42,386 nt of DNA, taken from NCBI GenBank assembly GCA_004297625.1, contig SCTY01000041.1:1-42386 (forward strand), given 5' to 3'. Shown here in pieces: positions 1-11,060 of the stretch. Under the pieces are notes generated by a model. That model did not search any database. It was not told the origin of the DNA and worked only from the letters and a program-made list of their open reading frames with translations. The position numbers and the translations under genes are program-made. The DNA comes from Betaproteobacteria bacterium (lineage in GTDB: Bacteria > Pseudomonadota > Gammaproteobacteria > Burkholderiales > SG8-39). Positions within the stretch are counted from its first letter, which is position 1, and every line of letters begins with the position of its first letter.

Positions 1-523
1 TGGTGCTGTAGGGCGAGGTGGTGTCGCTCGCGAGCGCCGTGGTGCCGATCAGGAACTCGACCTTCGCCACCGTACCGTCCGCATCGGCCGCGGTGGCGGC
101 GAACGCGGCCGCCGTGCCGGAGAGGGTCGCGCCGGCGGCAGGCGAAGTGATGCTCACCGTCGGCGCCTTGTTGCCGTTCTGAATGTTCACGCTGATCTGC
201 GCGGACGCCGTGGCGCCCGCCTTGTCATACGCGACGGCCTTGAGCGTGTGCGTCCCGTTGGCGAACTTCGTCGTGTTGATATTGCAATTCCACGGCGAAT
301 AGCTCTCGGTGTTCAGCGCGCCGCCATCGAGAAAGAAGCGCACCTGCTTGATGTTCGAGCCCGTGACTTCGCACGCGCTCGATTGATAGATGTTTCCGGA
401 GATGGTTGCGCCGTTGGTCGGCGTCTTGAACGCGACGGTCGGCGCCGCGAGCGCGTCGAGCGGTGTCATTGCGGCAACACCGAACGAAACGGCGAGGCTG
501 TACAAAGCGATGCGGAGATTCAT
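1..523 (-). CDS. Secreted Ig-like domain protein, N-terminal part (cut by window edge)
   Basis: The reading frame is open from an ATG at 521-523 (minus strand) to the left edge, giving about 174 residues with no stop. Residues 1-28 form a signal peptide ending in LDALA/A, so the protein is exported. Two repeated beta-rich units follow. The first has the pattern PTVAFKTPTNGATISG and the second APTVSITSPAAGATLSG, each continuing with V.F..DG or V.FL.G and a THTLKAVAYD-type strand. These are typical of bacterial Ig-like (Big/PKD-like) repeats found in front of hydrolases or in surface proteins. The C-terminal domain, which would define the function, lies outside the window. Only export and Ig-like repeats are supported. 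Confidence 0.75.
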   Translation of the reverse strand, partial: MNLRIALYSLAVSFGVAAMTPLDALAAPTVAFKTPTNGATISGNIYQSSACEVTGSNIKQVRFFLDGGALNTESYSPWNCNINTTKFANGTHTLKAVAYDKAGATASAQISVNIQNGNKAPTVSITSPAAGATLSGTAAAFAATAADADGTVAKVEFLIGTTALASDTTSPYST

Positions 524-899
524 CGAGTTTCCCTGTCCTTGTTTCAACTAGTAACTGATGCCGCGGGCCTAACGCACGACCCGTGCCAGGAGCGGGGAAT
601 CAATCGAATCAATAGATTAGGCGCTCGCTTGTAGTAGCCGGCGCGACAGATGTGTAGTTCGACAACGACGCGGACAACCGCGATCCCATCAAGTCGCTGT
701 TTCCGTTGAGCTTCGCGCCGTCGCTGTGCAGCGACGTGTAATAACGAAAAACGCTACACCGACATGCGTATCGACCATGCGCTACATGGATGATTTTGCC
801 TTGGAAATTGGCATGCGGGATGGCTATTCGTAATGACACTCCCTATACTTTTCGTCTCAGGGAAGTTGGATTCCAGCTAATTCAGAAAGGCAACCCACC
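524..899. other. Intergenic region upstream of the two-component cluster
   Basis: No convincing gene is seen in this 376-base stretch between the divergent Ig-like gene and the first response regulator. A TATACT hexamer at 844-849 could be the -10 of a promoter for the regulator, but no good -35 is visible. A purine-rich AGAAAGG about 9-11 bases before the ATG at 900 is the likely ribosome binding site. Confidence 0.4.
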
Positions 900-1529
900 A
901 TGCGAATCCTCATTGCCGATGACCATCCGATCGTGCGTCACGGGCTCAAGCAGATGCTGGCGAACGACCCATCCGCAACTGTGGTCGGAGAAGCGACGAA
1001 CGGCGACGAAGCGCTCGAGCTCGCGCGCAAGGTCGACTGGGACATGGCGATCTTCGACTTTTCCATGCCCGGCCGCAGCGGCCTGGATCTCCTCGGCGAC
1101 ATGAAAAAGGAATTCCCGGGCCGGCCGGTACTGATTCTGAGCATGCATTCCGAGGACGTGCATGGCAGCCGGGTGCTGCGCAGCGGCGCGGCCGGCTACA
1201 TCACCAAGGACAGCGCGCCGCAGGAGCTCTCCACCGCGGTGCGCAAGGTGGCGAACGGCGGCAAATACGTTTCCTCCACGCTCGCGGAGATCCTCGCCTC
1301 CGAGTGCTCCAGCGATCCGCAGAAGGCGCTGCACGAGAAGCTTTCCGATCGCGAATACCGGGTGATGTGGCTGCTCGCCTCGGGCAAGCAGATCAGCGAG
1401 ATCGCGAAGGAGATGGGCCTGAGCCCGAGCACCGTGAGCACCTACCGCACGCGCATCCTGCGCAAGCTCAGCCTCACCAGCAACGCAGCGCTCGTGCATT
1501 ACGCCGTAAGACACCAGCTCGTCGGGTGA
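900..1529 (+). CDS. NarL/FixJ-family response regulator (REC + LuxR HTH), copy 1
   Basis: This 209-residue cytoplasmic DNA-binding regulator has a receiver domain at residues 1-120, with the acidic pair D7/D8, phospho-acceptor D53 (IFDFSMPG) and a conserved lysine in the YITKDSAP motif. A LuxR-type helix-turn-helix covers about 140-205 (LSDREYRVMWLLASGKQISE followed by SPSTVSTYRTRILRKL). Phosphorylation at D53 should control DNA binding. The downstream kinase begins at a GTG overlapping this stop codon (GTGA, 1526-1529), so the two are translationally coupled. It is closely similar along its whole length to the second regulator at 2638-3267, which points to duplication around the kinase gene. 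The target genes are unknown. Confidence 0.93.
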   Translation: MRILIADDHPIVRHGLKQMLANDPSATVVGEATNGDEALELARKVDWDMAIFDFSMPGRSGLDLLGDMKKEFPGRPVLILSMHSEDVHGSRVLRSGAAGYITKDSAPQELSTAVRKVANGGKYVSSTLAEILASECSSDPQKALHEKLSDREYRVMWLLASGKQISEIAKEMGLSPSTVSTYRTRILRKLSLTSNAALVHYAVRHQLVG

Positions 1530-2641
1530 ATGGCGCCGTCGAATCGCCTGCCGCCGTGAAGGCGGAGACGCACGGCGACGCAGCCGCGTCCAAGGCGAAG
1601 ATCCTGCTCGTCGACGACGAGCCGAAGAGCCTGTTCGCGCTGCAGGAGCTGCTGTCCACGCTCGGCGAGAATCTGATGATCGCGCAATCCGGCGAGGAGG
1701 CGCTGCGCCTCGCGCTGAAGAACGATTTCGCGGTCATCCTGCTCGACGTGCGCATGCCGGGCATGGACGGATTCGAGACCGCGAAGATGATCCGCGGCCG
1801 CGAGCGCTCGCGCGCGACGCCGATCATCTTCCTCACCGCCGCGGCCGACGAGATGACGTCGATGTTCCGCGGCTACGAGGTCGGCGCGGTGGACTACCTG
1901 ATGAAGCCGGTGGTGCCCGAGATCCTCAAGTCCAAGGTCGCGGTGTTCGTCGAGCTGCACCGCAAGAGCGAGCGGCTGCGGGAATCCGAGGAGAAGCTGC
2001 GCCGCCTCGCCGCGCACCTGATCTCCGTGCGCGAGGAAGAGCGCGCCCACATCGCGCGCGAAATCCACGACGAGCTCGGCCAGGTGCTCACCGGCCTCAA
2101 GATGGAAGTCACCTGGCTCGCGAAGCGGCTGCACGAGCAGCCGCTGCTCGAGAAGACCGATTCGATGTGCAAGCTGATCGATTCCACGGTCCAGACGGTG
2201 CGCAAGATCGCCACCGGCCTGCGCCCGGAGATGCTGGACGACATGGGCCTCGTGGCGGCGATCGGCTGGCAGGCGAAGGAATTCCAGAAGCGCACCGGGA
2301 TCCGCTGCCGCGCGAAGCTGCCCTCCGAGGGCACCAAGCTCGACATCGACGTCTCGACCACCGCGTTCCGCATCTTCCAGGAAATACTTACAAACGTCGC
2401 GCGTCATTCGCGCGCGACGCGCGTCGACATCGAGCTCGAGGTGGGCGGCGATCAGGTCCGGCTCGACGTCGCCGACAACGGCGTGGGCATCGCCGAAACC
2501 GAGCTCAATGGCAAGAAGTCGCTCGGGCTGCTCGGCATGCACGAGCGCGCATTGCTCTTCGGCGGCGAAGTTTCGATCAGCGGCGCGCCCGGGCACGGAA
2601 CTCGCGTGTCGGTGGTCATTCCAACCAGGAATCGGACATGA
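1526..2641 (+). CDS. REC-fused histidine kinase (HisKA_3 / HATPase_c)
   Basis: The 371-residue soluble kinase starts at GTG 1526, overlapping the previous stop. A second in-frame GTG lies at 1556. An N-terminal receiver domain (about 24-145) has DD at 30-31 and acceptor D74 (LLDVRMPG). A short linker leads to a HisKA_3 dimerisation helix with phospho-acceptor H181 in the REIHDELGQ box. A HATPase_c domain follows, with an N-box around EILTNVARHS and a G-box DNGVGI. No transmembrane segment is present, so its input probably comes through the receiver domain. It lies between two NarL-type regulators and overlaps the second by ATGA (2638-2641). The likely reaction is autophosphorylation and transfer to one or both regulators. 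This is the NarX/DegS-like kinase class. Confidence 0.92.
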   Translation: MNGAVESPAAVKAETHGDAAASKAKILLVDDEPKSLFALQELLSTLGENLMIAQSGEEALRLALKNDFAVILLDVRMPGMDGFETAKMIRGRERSRATPIIFLTAAADEMTSMFRGYEVGAVDYLMKPVVPEILKSKVAVFVELHRKSERLRESEEKLRRLAAHLISVREEERAHIAREIHDELGQVLTGLKMEVTWLAKRLHEQPLLEKTDSMCKLIDSTVQTVRKIATGLRPEMLDDMGLVAAIGWQAKEFQKRTGIRCRAKLPSEGTKLDIDVSTTAFRIFQEILTNVARHSRATRVDIELEVGGDQVRLDVADNGVGIAETELNGKKSLGLLGMHERALLFGGEVSISGAPGHGTRVSVVIPTRNRT

Positions 2642-3267
2642 AGGTCCTCATCGCCGACGATCACCCCGTGGTCCGCCAGGGACTGCGCCAGATGCTGGCC
2701 GTCGAGTCCGACCTCACCGTGGTCGGCGAGGCGCGCAACGGCCAGGAGGTGGTGGAGCTCTCGCGCCGGGTTCCCTGGGAAGTCGCGGTGCTCGACTACA
2801 ACATGCCGGGCAAGAACGGTCTCGAGCTCATCAAGGAGCTGCGCCAGCGCTATCCGGGCCGCGCGGTGCTGATCCTCAGCATGTACCCCGAGGACCGCTA
2901 TGCCGTGCGCGCGCTGAAAGCCGGCGCGTCCGGTTACCTGACGAAGGAAAGCGCGCCCGAGGAGCTGGTGAGCGCGATCCGCAAGGTGGCTGGCGGCGGC
3001 CGCTACGTCACCCCGACGCTCGGCGAGAAGCTCGCGCTCGAGCTCGAGGACAACCGCGGCAAGCCGCTGCACGAGACGCTTTCCGACCGCGAGTACCAGG
3101 TCATGTGGATGATCGCTTCCGGCAAGACCGTGCGCCAGATCGCGGACGAGCTTTTCCTCAGCCCCAACACCGTCTCGACGCACCGCACCCGCATCCTCCG
3201 CAAGATGAACATGAAGAGCAACGCGGAACTGATGCACTACGCCATCGCCCACCACCTGGTCGACTGA
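2638..3267 (+). CDS. NarL/FixJ-family response regulator (REC + LuxR HTH), copy 2
   Basis: This 209-residue regulator is colinear with copy 1. Its receiver domain has D7/D8, acceptor D53 (VLDYNMPG) and a YLTKESAP lysine motif. Its LuxR helix-turn-helix is at about 140-205 (LSDREYQVMWMIASGKTVRQ, then SPNTVSTHRTRILRKM). Its ATG overlaps the kinase stop (ATGA), so it is translated with the kinase and is the most likely direct partner. The recognition helix differs slightly from copy 1 (NTVSTHR against STVSTYR), so the two may share or compete for sites. A long perfect hairpin follows the stop at once and could end the transcript. Confidence 0.93.
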   Translation: MKVLIADDHPVVRQGLRQMLAVESDLTVVGEARNGQEVVELSRRVPWEVAVLDYNMPGKNGLELIKELRQRYPGRAVLILSMYPEDRYAVRALKAGASGYLTKESAPEELVSAIRKVAGGGRYVTPTLGEKLALELEDNRGKPLHETLSDREYQVMWMIASGKTVRQIADELFLSPNTVSTHRTRILRKMNMKSNAELMHYAIAHHLVD

Positions 3268-3268
3268 G

Positions 3269-3341
3269 CGGAATTCGGGGTCAGAGCCCTAATTCCTTCA
3301 GCTGCGCGCCGCCGGAATTAGGGCTCTGACCCCGAATTCCG
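3269..3341. repeat. Perfect 28-bp inverted repeat (REP/REPIN-like hairpin, possible terminator)
   Basis: The arms at 3269-3296 and 3314-3341 are exact reverse complements and enclose a 17-base loop. The arm core contains GGGGTCAGAGCCCTAATT. It lies directly downstream of the second response regulator and before the poly-HAMP kinase. The GGGGTCAGAG/CTCTGACCCC core resembles, from memory, REP/REPIN palindromes mobilised by RAYT (IS200-like) transposases in proteobacteria. No U-tract follows, so a classical intrinsic terminator is less likely. Confidence 0.7.
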
Positions 3342-3439
3342 ACTGTAGTTGAAACGACGACAGTAACGCGCGGGGTATGGGGATATCCCGCCGTAGGTTT
3401 CACCCCTACGATCTCGTTTTCCTGGTTTTAAAGAACTCT

Positions 3440-7311
<3,872 letters not shown>

Positions 7312-7315
<4 letters not shown>

Positions 7316-7608
7316 GGATGAAGATCCGCCTGGAAGTGGAGCCCTCGTTGAAGGAGCTCGTGCCCGACTTCCTCGAGAACCGGCGCAGGGACCTCGAGCG
7401 CATGCGCCAGGCGCTGCAGGCGGGCGACCTGGCGGCGATCCGCGACGTGGGCCAGAACATCCGCTGCTTTTCCCGCGTGTACGGGTTCGACGACCTGACG
7501 GCGCTCGGCGAGGAGATCCGCTGCGCCGCCGACGAGTGCAGCACGATGCGCATCGTCAGCCTGCAGGGCAAGCTCGCGGACTACCTTTCGCGCGTGGAGA
7601 TCGGATGA
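7312..7608 (+). CDS. HPt-like protein lacking the phospho-acceptor histidine
   Basis: This is a 98-residue, mostly helical protein. Its ATG overlaps the stop of the hybrid kinase (ATGA, 7312-7315) and its stop overlaps the next ATG (7605-7608). Around residues 38-62 it follows the HPt pattern in which family members read GHxMKGxGxxYGF, but here the stretch reads [13 protein letters not shown]. Gln48 therefore occupies the place of the phosphorylated histidine, and the lysine and glycine next to it are also lost. It probably binds the receiver or kinase without accepting phosphate, as a pseudo-HPt. The assignment rests on local pattern, operon position and length. A different four-helix protein is possible. 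Confidence 0.6.
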
Positions 7609-7910
7609 GCAGGGAGCTCGATTCGCTGATCGAGACGCTCGCCGGCCTCGCCGCGGCGAACATCGTGCTGGTCGAGACGCTGCACGAGCACGGCGTGATC
7701 GACAAGAGCCACTTCGCGCACGCCTTCGCGCGCGCGCTGGACACCCTGGCGCCCGAGCACCGCGGCGGCATGATCGAGCAGGTGCTGCAGAACCTGCGCG
7801 ACCGCTGCATGAACCTGCCCGCGCGCGGGCCTTCCGAAGCGCAGGAATGGCTGGACAAGCTTCTCGCCACGCATGGAACTCAGGATCGTCCGGGAGACCG
7901 GCTACCTTAA
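7605..7910 (+). CDS. Small helical hypothetical protein of the signalling operon
   Basis: The 101-residue protein begins at an ATG overlapping the previous stop (ATGA). It is predicted to be largely helical. Residues 4-40 (DSLIETLAGLAAANIVLVET) look like a hydrophobic helix pair but not a clear membrane segment. The last 38 bases overlap the next gene in another frame. I recognise no domain. Tight coupling to the kinase and pseudo-HPt genes suggests a role in the same signalling complex, which is inference only. Confidence 0.65.
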   Translation: MSRELDSLIETLAGLAAANIVLVETLHEHGVIDKSHFAHAFARALDTLAPEHRGGMIEQVLQNLRDRCMNLPARGPSEAQEWLDKLLATHGTQDRPGDRLP

Positions 7911-8517
7911 GGTCGAGCTGCAGCATCGCGAGACCGCCGAGGAGATGCGCGAGGCGATCTGGACCGTTCTCGGCGAATGCCGCCGGCAGGACATCTCCAC
8001 CGTGCTCATCTGCACGCGCGCCTCGCGGCCGCTGTTCAAGCTGCAGGAGTTCGGCCTCTCGGCTTTCCTCGAGGAGATGAGACCGGCGTGCAAGGTCGCG
8101 CTCGTCGCCGACAACTCCGAGCTGCGCGCCTCCGACGAGTACATCGCCACGATGGCGCAGCAAAAGAACATCGACGTGCGCGCGTTCGCCGCCGAGGCGG
8201 CTGCGCTGCGCTGGCTGCGCGGCGCGCCGGAGCCCAGCCGGCGCTACAGCTTCAACCGCATCGTGCTCGCCGGCGCGCCCGCCGAGCCGGGCGTCTACGC
8301 GCTCTGGCAAGGCGACGAGGTGATCTACTATGGGCGCGCGTACAACGGCGCGACCATCCGCTCGCGCCTGCTCGAGCACTACGAGAGCCGCACCAAGGCG
8401 ACGCACTACAGCTGGGAGATCACCGCCGAGCCGGCGGCGCGCGAAAGCGAGCTGCTGCGCGAATACCAGGACGCCTACGGCCGGCTACCGCGCATGAACG
8501 CCGCGGACGCGGCCTAG
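7873..8517 (+). CDS. SpoIIAA-like (STAS-type) domain fused to a GIY-YIG-like domain
   Basis: This is a 214-residue two-domain protein. Residues 1-118 look like a SpoIIAA-like/STAS fold (GYLKVEL strand, SRPLFKLQEFGLSAF, KVALVAD, ending ALRWL). Residues 124-214 form a GIY-YIG-like domain: GVY at 140-142, YYG at 152-154, an R/H-containing helix (SRLLEH), THYSWE, and a glutamate helix (ESELLREY) in the place of the catalytic acid. The last part is strongly similar to three separate proteins encoded just downstream. It overlaps the preceding gene by 38 bases, so it belongs to the signalling operon. Its end overlaps the stop of the convergent gene. Nuclease activity is possible but unproven. Confidence 0.75.
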   Translation: MELRIVRETGYLKVELQHRETAEEMREAIWTVLGECRRQDISTVLICTRASRPLFKLQEFGLSAFLEEMRPACKVALVADNSELRASDEYIATMAQQKNIDVRAFAAEAAALRWLRGAPEPSRRYSFNRIVLAGAPAEPGVYALWQGDEVIYYGRAYNGATIRSRLLEHYESRTKATHYSWEITAEPAARESELLREYQDAYGRLPRMNAADAA

Positions 8518-8753
8518 TCGACCTTTTTCAGCCACGAGGGCCGGCGAAAGCCGCCGAGCAGGGTGCCGGCGGCGGCCTCGCGGCCGTCATCGTCGAAGAT
8601 GAACTCGCGGTTGCCGAACGGCAGCTTCTCGCCGACGATCACCAGCCGCGTGCGGCCGTTGGTGCATTCGAACTGCAGGACCAGGCCGCTTGCGTCATCT
8701 TCCACGATCTGCTCGCGTACCTTGCACAATGCTGCGTTGGGCTTGAGTGGCAT
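8514..8753 (-). CDS. Small hypothetical protein, convergent
   Basis: A 79-residue protein starting at an ATG (8751-8753) preceded by a good ribosome binding site (AGAGGTG, five to six bases away). A longer frame from 8819 has no such site. The sequence is beta-rich with a C-terminal basic tail (GGFRRPSWLKKVD) and one cysteine near the N-terminus (ALCKVREQ). I recognise no family. Its stop overlaps the stop of the convergent fusion gene (8514-8517), so it is transcribed against the signalling cluster. Confidence 0.6.
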   Translation of the reverse strand: MPLKPNAALCKVREQIVEDDASGLVLQFECTNGRTRLVIVGEKLPFGNREFIFDDDGREAAAGTLLGGFRRPSWLKKVD

Positions 8754-8885
8754 GCTCACCTCTCTCTTTCCCCTCTGCCTGCTCCGGAGCAATGCCCATG
8801 CCGGGAATCTGTAGCGCATCGGTGACAGCCGTACGGAAAACGATCAAATACGACGCGCACATGACTTAAACTTTGCGCTGCAAAA

Positions 8886-9191
8886 ATGCCCATCGCCAGT
8901 CCTCGCTACGCGTTCAACGCGGTCATGGTGTCGGGTGCGCCGCCGGATCCCGGCGTGTTCGCGCTGTGGATGCACGACGAGCTCATCTATTACGGCCGCG
9001 CGCTCGGCGACGGCGCGACCATCCAGTCGCGTCTGCAGGAGCACCTGGCCGGCGCGCACCCGTGCACCGCGCGCGCGACGCATTACGGCTGGGAGATCAC
9101 GAGCAACCCGCGCGCGCGGGAGGCGGAGCTGCTGAGGGAGTACGAGAGGGCGCACGCCCGCCTGCCGTGCTGCAACGCACGCGCGGCGTGA
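8886..9191 (+). CDS. Stand-alone GIY-YIG-like protein, paralogue 1
   Basis: This 101-residue protein consists of one domain, colinear with residues 124-214 of the fusion protein at 7873-8517. GVF is at 23-25 and YYG at 35-37, followed by GATIQSRLQEHL, a THYGWEI strand, a glutamate helix (REAELLREYE) and an ending LPCCNA that resembles the P.YN end of UvrC-type GIY-YIG domains. A single-domain GIY-YIG protein could be a nuclease or a non-catalytic DNA-binding module. The gene is followed four bases later by paralogue 2, so the two are probably cotranscribed. Confidence 0.72.
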   Translation: MPIASPRYAFNAVMVSGAPPDPGVFALWMHDELIYYGRALGDGATIQSRLQEHLAGAHPCTARATHYGWEITSNPRAREAELLREYERAHARLPCCNARAA

Positions 9192-9195
9192 ACGA

Positions 9196-9504
9196 ATGCC
9201 GATCAGGACGAAGAAGTACCGCTTCGTGATGTCCCTCGTGCAGTACGCGCCGGAAGAAACCGGCGTCTACGCGCTGTGGCAGGGCGAAGAGATGATTTAC
9301 GTCGGCCGCGCGGCAGAGAAGGCGCAGGGCATCCAGCATTGCCTTCTCGAGCACTTGCACGGCACCCGAGGGGCGTGCTCGGCGAAGGCCACGCATTACA
9401 GCTGGGAGATCTGCCTGCTGCCCGCGGTGCGCGAAGCGGAAATCCTGCGCGAGTTCCGCGCGGCGCACCGGCGGGATCCGCGCTGCAACGCGCAGTCGCC
9501 CTAG
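9196..9504 (+). CDS. Stand-alone GIY-YIG-like protein, paralogue 2
   Basis: A 102-residue single-domain protein aligned without gaps to paralogue 1 at its start. GVY is at 23-25 and YVG at 35-37, the closest match to the classical motif in this array. The THYSWEI strand and REAEILREF helix with its conserved glutamate are present, and it ends DPRCNA. The loop after YVG (GRAAEKAQGIQH) is the most divergent part, because it lacks the GATI motif and the arginine seen in the others. That arginine region normally holds catalytic residues, so activity may be lost in this copy. It lies four bases after paralogue 1. Confidence 0.72.
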   Translation: MPIRTKKYRFVMSLVQYAPEETGVYALWQGEEMIYVGRAAEKAQGIQHCLLEHLHGTRGACSAKATHYSWEICLLPAVREAEILREFRAAHRRDPRCNAQSP

Positions 9505-9533
9505 CCGCGCCTGTCGCTGTTCGCCCTACAAAC

Positions 9534-9561
9534 TTGCGCTCGCTCGCGAATCGGCTATAAA
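9534..9561 (+). promoter_or_regulatory. Candidate sigma-70 promoter before GIY-YIG paralogue 3
   Basis: TTGCGC at 9534-9539 and TATAAA at 9556-9561 are separated by 16 bases and lie just upstream of the ATG at 9570. The spacing fits, but the short distance to the start codon would give a nearly leaderless transcript. Confidence 0.35.
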
Positions 9562-9569
9562 GCCCCGCT

Positions 9570-9872
9570 ATGCTGATCGAGGCGCCGAGGTACCGCTTCA
9601 CCCGTTCCATGGCGAGCGGCTCGCCCGAAGAGGCCGGTGTCTACGGCCTTTGGAATGGCGAGGAACTGGTGTTCGTCGGCCGCGCATCGCCGGGGGCGAC
9701 CATCCGCGCCTGCCTGATCCGGCACCTCGACGGCTACTGTGCGTGCACTCGGCACGCCACGCATTACGCGTGGGAGCTCTCGCTTCAGCCGGCAGCGCGC
9801 GAAGCGGAAATCCTCAACGAATTCCAGGCGCGCTTCGGCCGCCCGCCGCGCTGCAACGCCGAAGCCGCCTGA
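9570..9872 (+). CDS. Stand-alone GIY-YIG-like protein, paralogue 3
   Basis: A 100-residue single-domain protein. GVY is at 23-25 and FVG at 35-37, then GATIRACLIRHL, THYAWEL, the glutamate helix REAEILNEF and an ending PPRCNA. It keeps the GATIR arginine and the THY histidine, so by motif it is one of the better preserved copies. A 65-base gap and a possible promoter separate it from paralogue 2. All four copies share R-Y-x-F near the N-terminus of the domain, which argues for one family. The function is unknown. GIY-YIG folds cut DNA in repair, homing and restriction proteins. Confidence 0.72.
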   Translation: MLIEAPRYRFTRSMASGSPEEAGVYGLWNGEELVFVGRASPGATIRACLIRHLDGYCACTRHATHYAWELSLQPAAREAEILNEFQARFGRPPRCNAEAA

Positions 9873-9932
9873 CCCGGAACGTAAATTGCGTCGGCGCAAG
9901 CTCTGCGCCAACCTTCCCTATTGGAGACAGCG

Positions 9933-10202
9933 ATGAGCGACGTGGAGCGCGGTATTCGAAACGAGATTTACCGTTCGCTTGTGCTGCTCGGGGCGGATTC
10001 CATGCTCCTGGCAAGCGCCGCCTCGTGGGCGAACGGCGCCGATGACGACGCAGTGCTCGCCGATGTGCGCAACTGGAACGAGGCGAAGCTGTTGGAGCTG
10101 AAGGAATGGCTGCCGACCATGACCGGCCGGCAGTTCGAGGCGGTGCAGGAGCAGATCCGGCAGTACGAAGAAGCGAGAGCGGCGCTGCGGCAGGCGGCCT
10201 AG
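9933..10202 (+). CDS. Hypothetical helical protein
   Basis: An 89-residue protein starting at the ATG at 9933, six bases after a GGAG ribosome binding site (9923-9926). It is almost entirely helical (GADSMLLASAASWANGADDD, then a long charged helix ending in EEARAALRQAA). I recognise no family, and there is no signal peptide or membrane segment. It lies after the GIY-YIG array, and its stop is six bases before the 15-bp copy of the tRNA-Val 3' end. It therefore marks the last native gene before the vapBC insertion. Confidence 0.6.
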   Translation: MSDVERGIRNEIYRSLVLLGADSMLLASAASWANGADDDAVLADVRNWNEAKLLELKEWLPTMTGRQFEAVQEQIRQYEEARAALRQAA

Positions 10203-10207
10203 AAGAC

Positions 10208-10222
10208 TGGTGGGTGCTACAG
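10208..10222 (+). repeat. 15-bp copy of the tRNA-Val 3' end (putative attachment-site remnant)
   Basis: TGGTGGGTGCTACAG is identical to 11061-11075, the 3' end (as the reverse complement, including CCA) of the tRNA-Val gene. The two direct copies enclose only the vapBC pair. Such duplications normally mark the ends of DNA inserted at a tRNA gene by site-specific recombination. No recombinase lies between them. Confidence 0.65.
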
Positions 10223-10260
10223 CGCGAGGGCCTCGACGCCATCGCCTTTGCGTAGAACGG

Positions 10261-10308
10261 TTGACTACGGATATGCCATCGTCGTAAGATGTATCTACGC
10301 GGATATAC
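10261..10308 (+). promoter_or_regulatory. Candidate vapBC promoter and operator palindrome
   Basis: TTGACT (10261-10266) and TAAGAT (10285-10290) form a possible promoter with an 18-base spacer. Directly after, 10291-10308 reads GTATCTACGCGGATATAC, an imperfect palindrome with TATC/GATA arms. It lies 16 bases before the antitoxin start. AbrB-type antitoxins usually repress their own promoter through such sites. Confidence 0.45.
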
Positions 10309-10323
10309 GAAGGCCGTTGAGCG

Positions 10324-10599
10324 ATGAAAACAGGCAAAGACAGCGAGCGCATGGGCTTCCTGGTGGCGAAGTGGGGCAACAGTCTCGCGGTCAGGCTGCC
10401 CGCGGACTCGGCGAAGCGCATCGGGGTGGAAGAGGGTGACACCTTGATCGCCGAGATTGCGGCCGACGGCCGGCTGATCCTGACGCCCGAAGGCCGGGCG
10501 GTCGGCAAGAGCGAGCTCCGGCGCATGCGTGAGTTCGTCGAGCGCCAGAAGGAAACCGCCCCGGTGGTCGAAAACATGCGCCGGGGGACGCGGTACTGA
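10324..10599 (+). CDS. vapB: AbrB/VapB-family antitoxin
   Basis: The 91-residue protein has a swapped-hairpin AbrB/SpoVT DNA-binding domain at about residues 12-57 (KWGNSLAVRLPADSAKRIGV, then EGDTLIAEI and LILTP). Its C-terminal part is charged and should form the toxin-binding tail (RRMREFVERQKETAP). It should neutralise the PIN toxin and repress the operon through the palindrome upstream. Its stop and the toxin's ATG share one base (TGATG), the usual antitoxin-first arrangement. The symbol is assigned by family and gene order. Confidence 0.88.
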   Translation: MKTGKDSERMGFLVAKWGNSLAVRLPADSAKRIGVEEGDTLIAEIAADGRLILTPEGRAVGKSELRRMREFVERQKETAPVVENMRRGTRY

Positions 10600-11021
10600 T
10601 GGTCTACGTCGACACGAGCGCCTTGGTTCCTGCCTTCATCCGTGAGCCGAAAAGCGCGGCGATCCTCGCCTGGATCGAATCATCCGGCGAACGCCTTGCG
10701 ATCAGCGAGTGGTCCGTCACCGAGTTTGCAAGCGCAGCGGCAATCAAAGTCCGCACCGGGCAAGTGACCGCTCCTCTCGCCAAGCGGGCTTGGACGCGCT
10801 TCCTCGACTTTGCCGAGAAGCACTGCCTCATCGCGGTCCCGAATCGCGCCGAATTCCGGCGCGCTGCCGATTTGGCCGGAGATCCATCGCGCAACCTGAG
10901 GGCCGGTGACGCGATTCATCTCGCCATCGCCGAAGCCCTACAGGCAAAAGGCGTGCTCACGTTCGACGGTGGAATGAGCGAAAGCGTGAAGGCGCTCGGG
11001 CTCAATGCCGTAACGATTTGA
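10599..11021 (+). CDS. vapC: PIN-domain ribonuclease toxin, VapC family
   Basis: This 140-residue PIN domain spans the whole protein. The metal-binding acids of the fold are in place: D5 (VYVDTSALV), E42 (VTEFASA), D104 (RAGDAIHLA) and D123 (LTFDGGM). VapC toxins cleave specific RNAs, often tRNA or rRNA, and so stop translation. The gene overlaps the antitoxin by one base. The pair sits between a tRNA-Val gene and a 15-bp copy of its 3' end, so it was probably acquired with a larger element or stabilises it. Confidence 0.9.
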   Translation: MVYVDTSALVPAFIREPKSAAILAWIESSGERLAISEWSVTEFASAAAIKVRTGQVTAPLAKRAWTRFLDFAEKHCLIAVPNRAEFRRAADLAGDPSRNLRAGDAIHLAIAEALQAKGVLTFDGGMSESVKALGLNAVTI

Positions 11022-11060
11022 CGAGCCATGGCCGTCCCAAATGGCTAACTTATTGATTCT

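Noticed and set aside
3377..3439. Upstream ATG for the poly-HAMP kinase adding 21 residues
   Set aside because: The added residues ([15 protein letters not shown]) look unlike the family's start and the DNA resembles a promoter region. ATG 3440 begins the conserved part.
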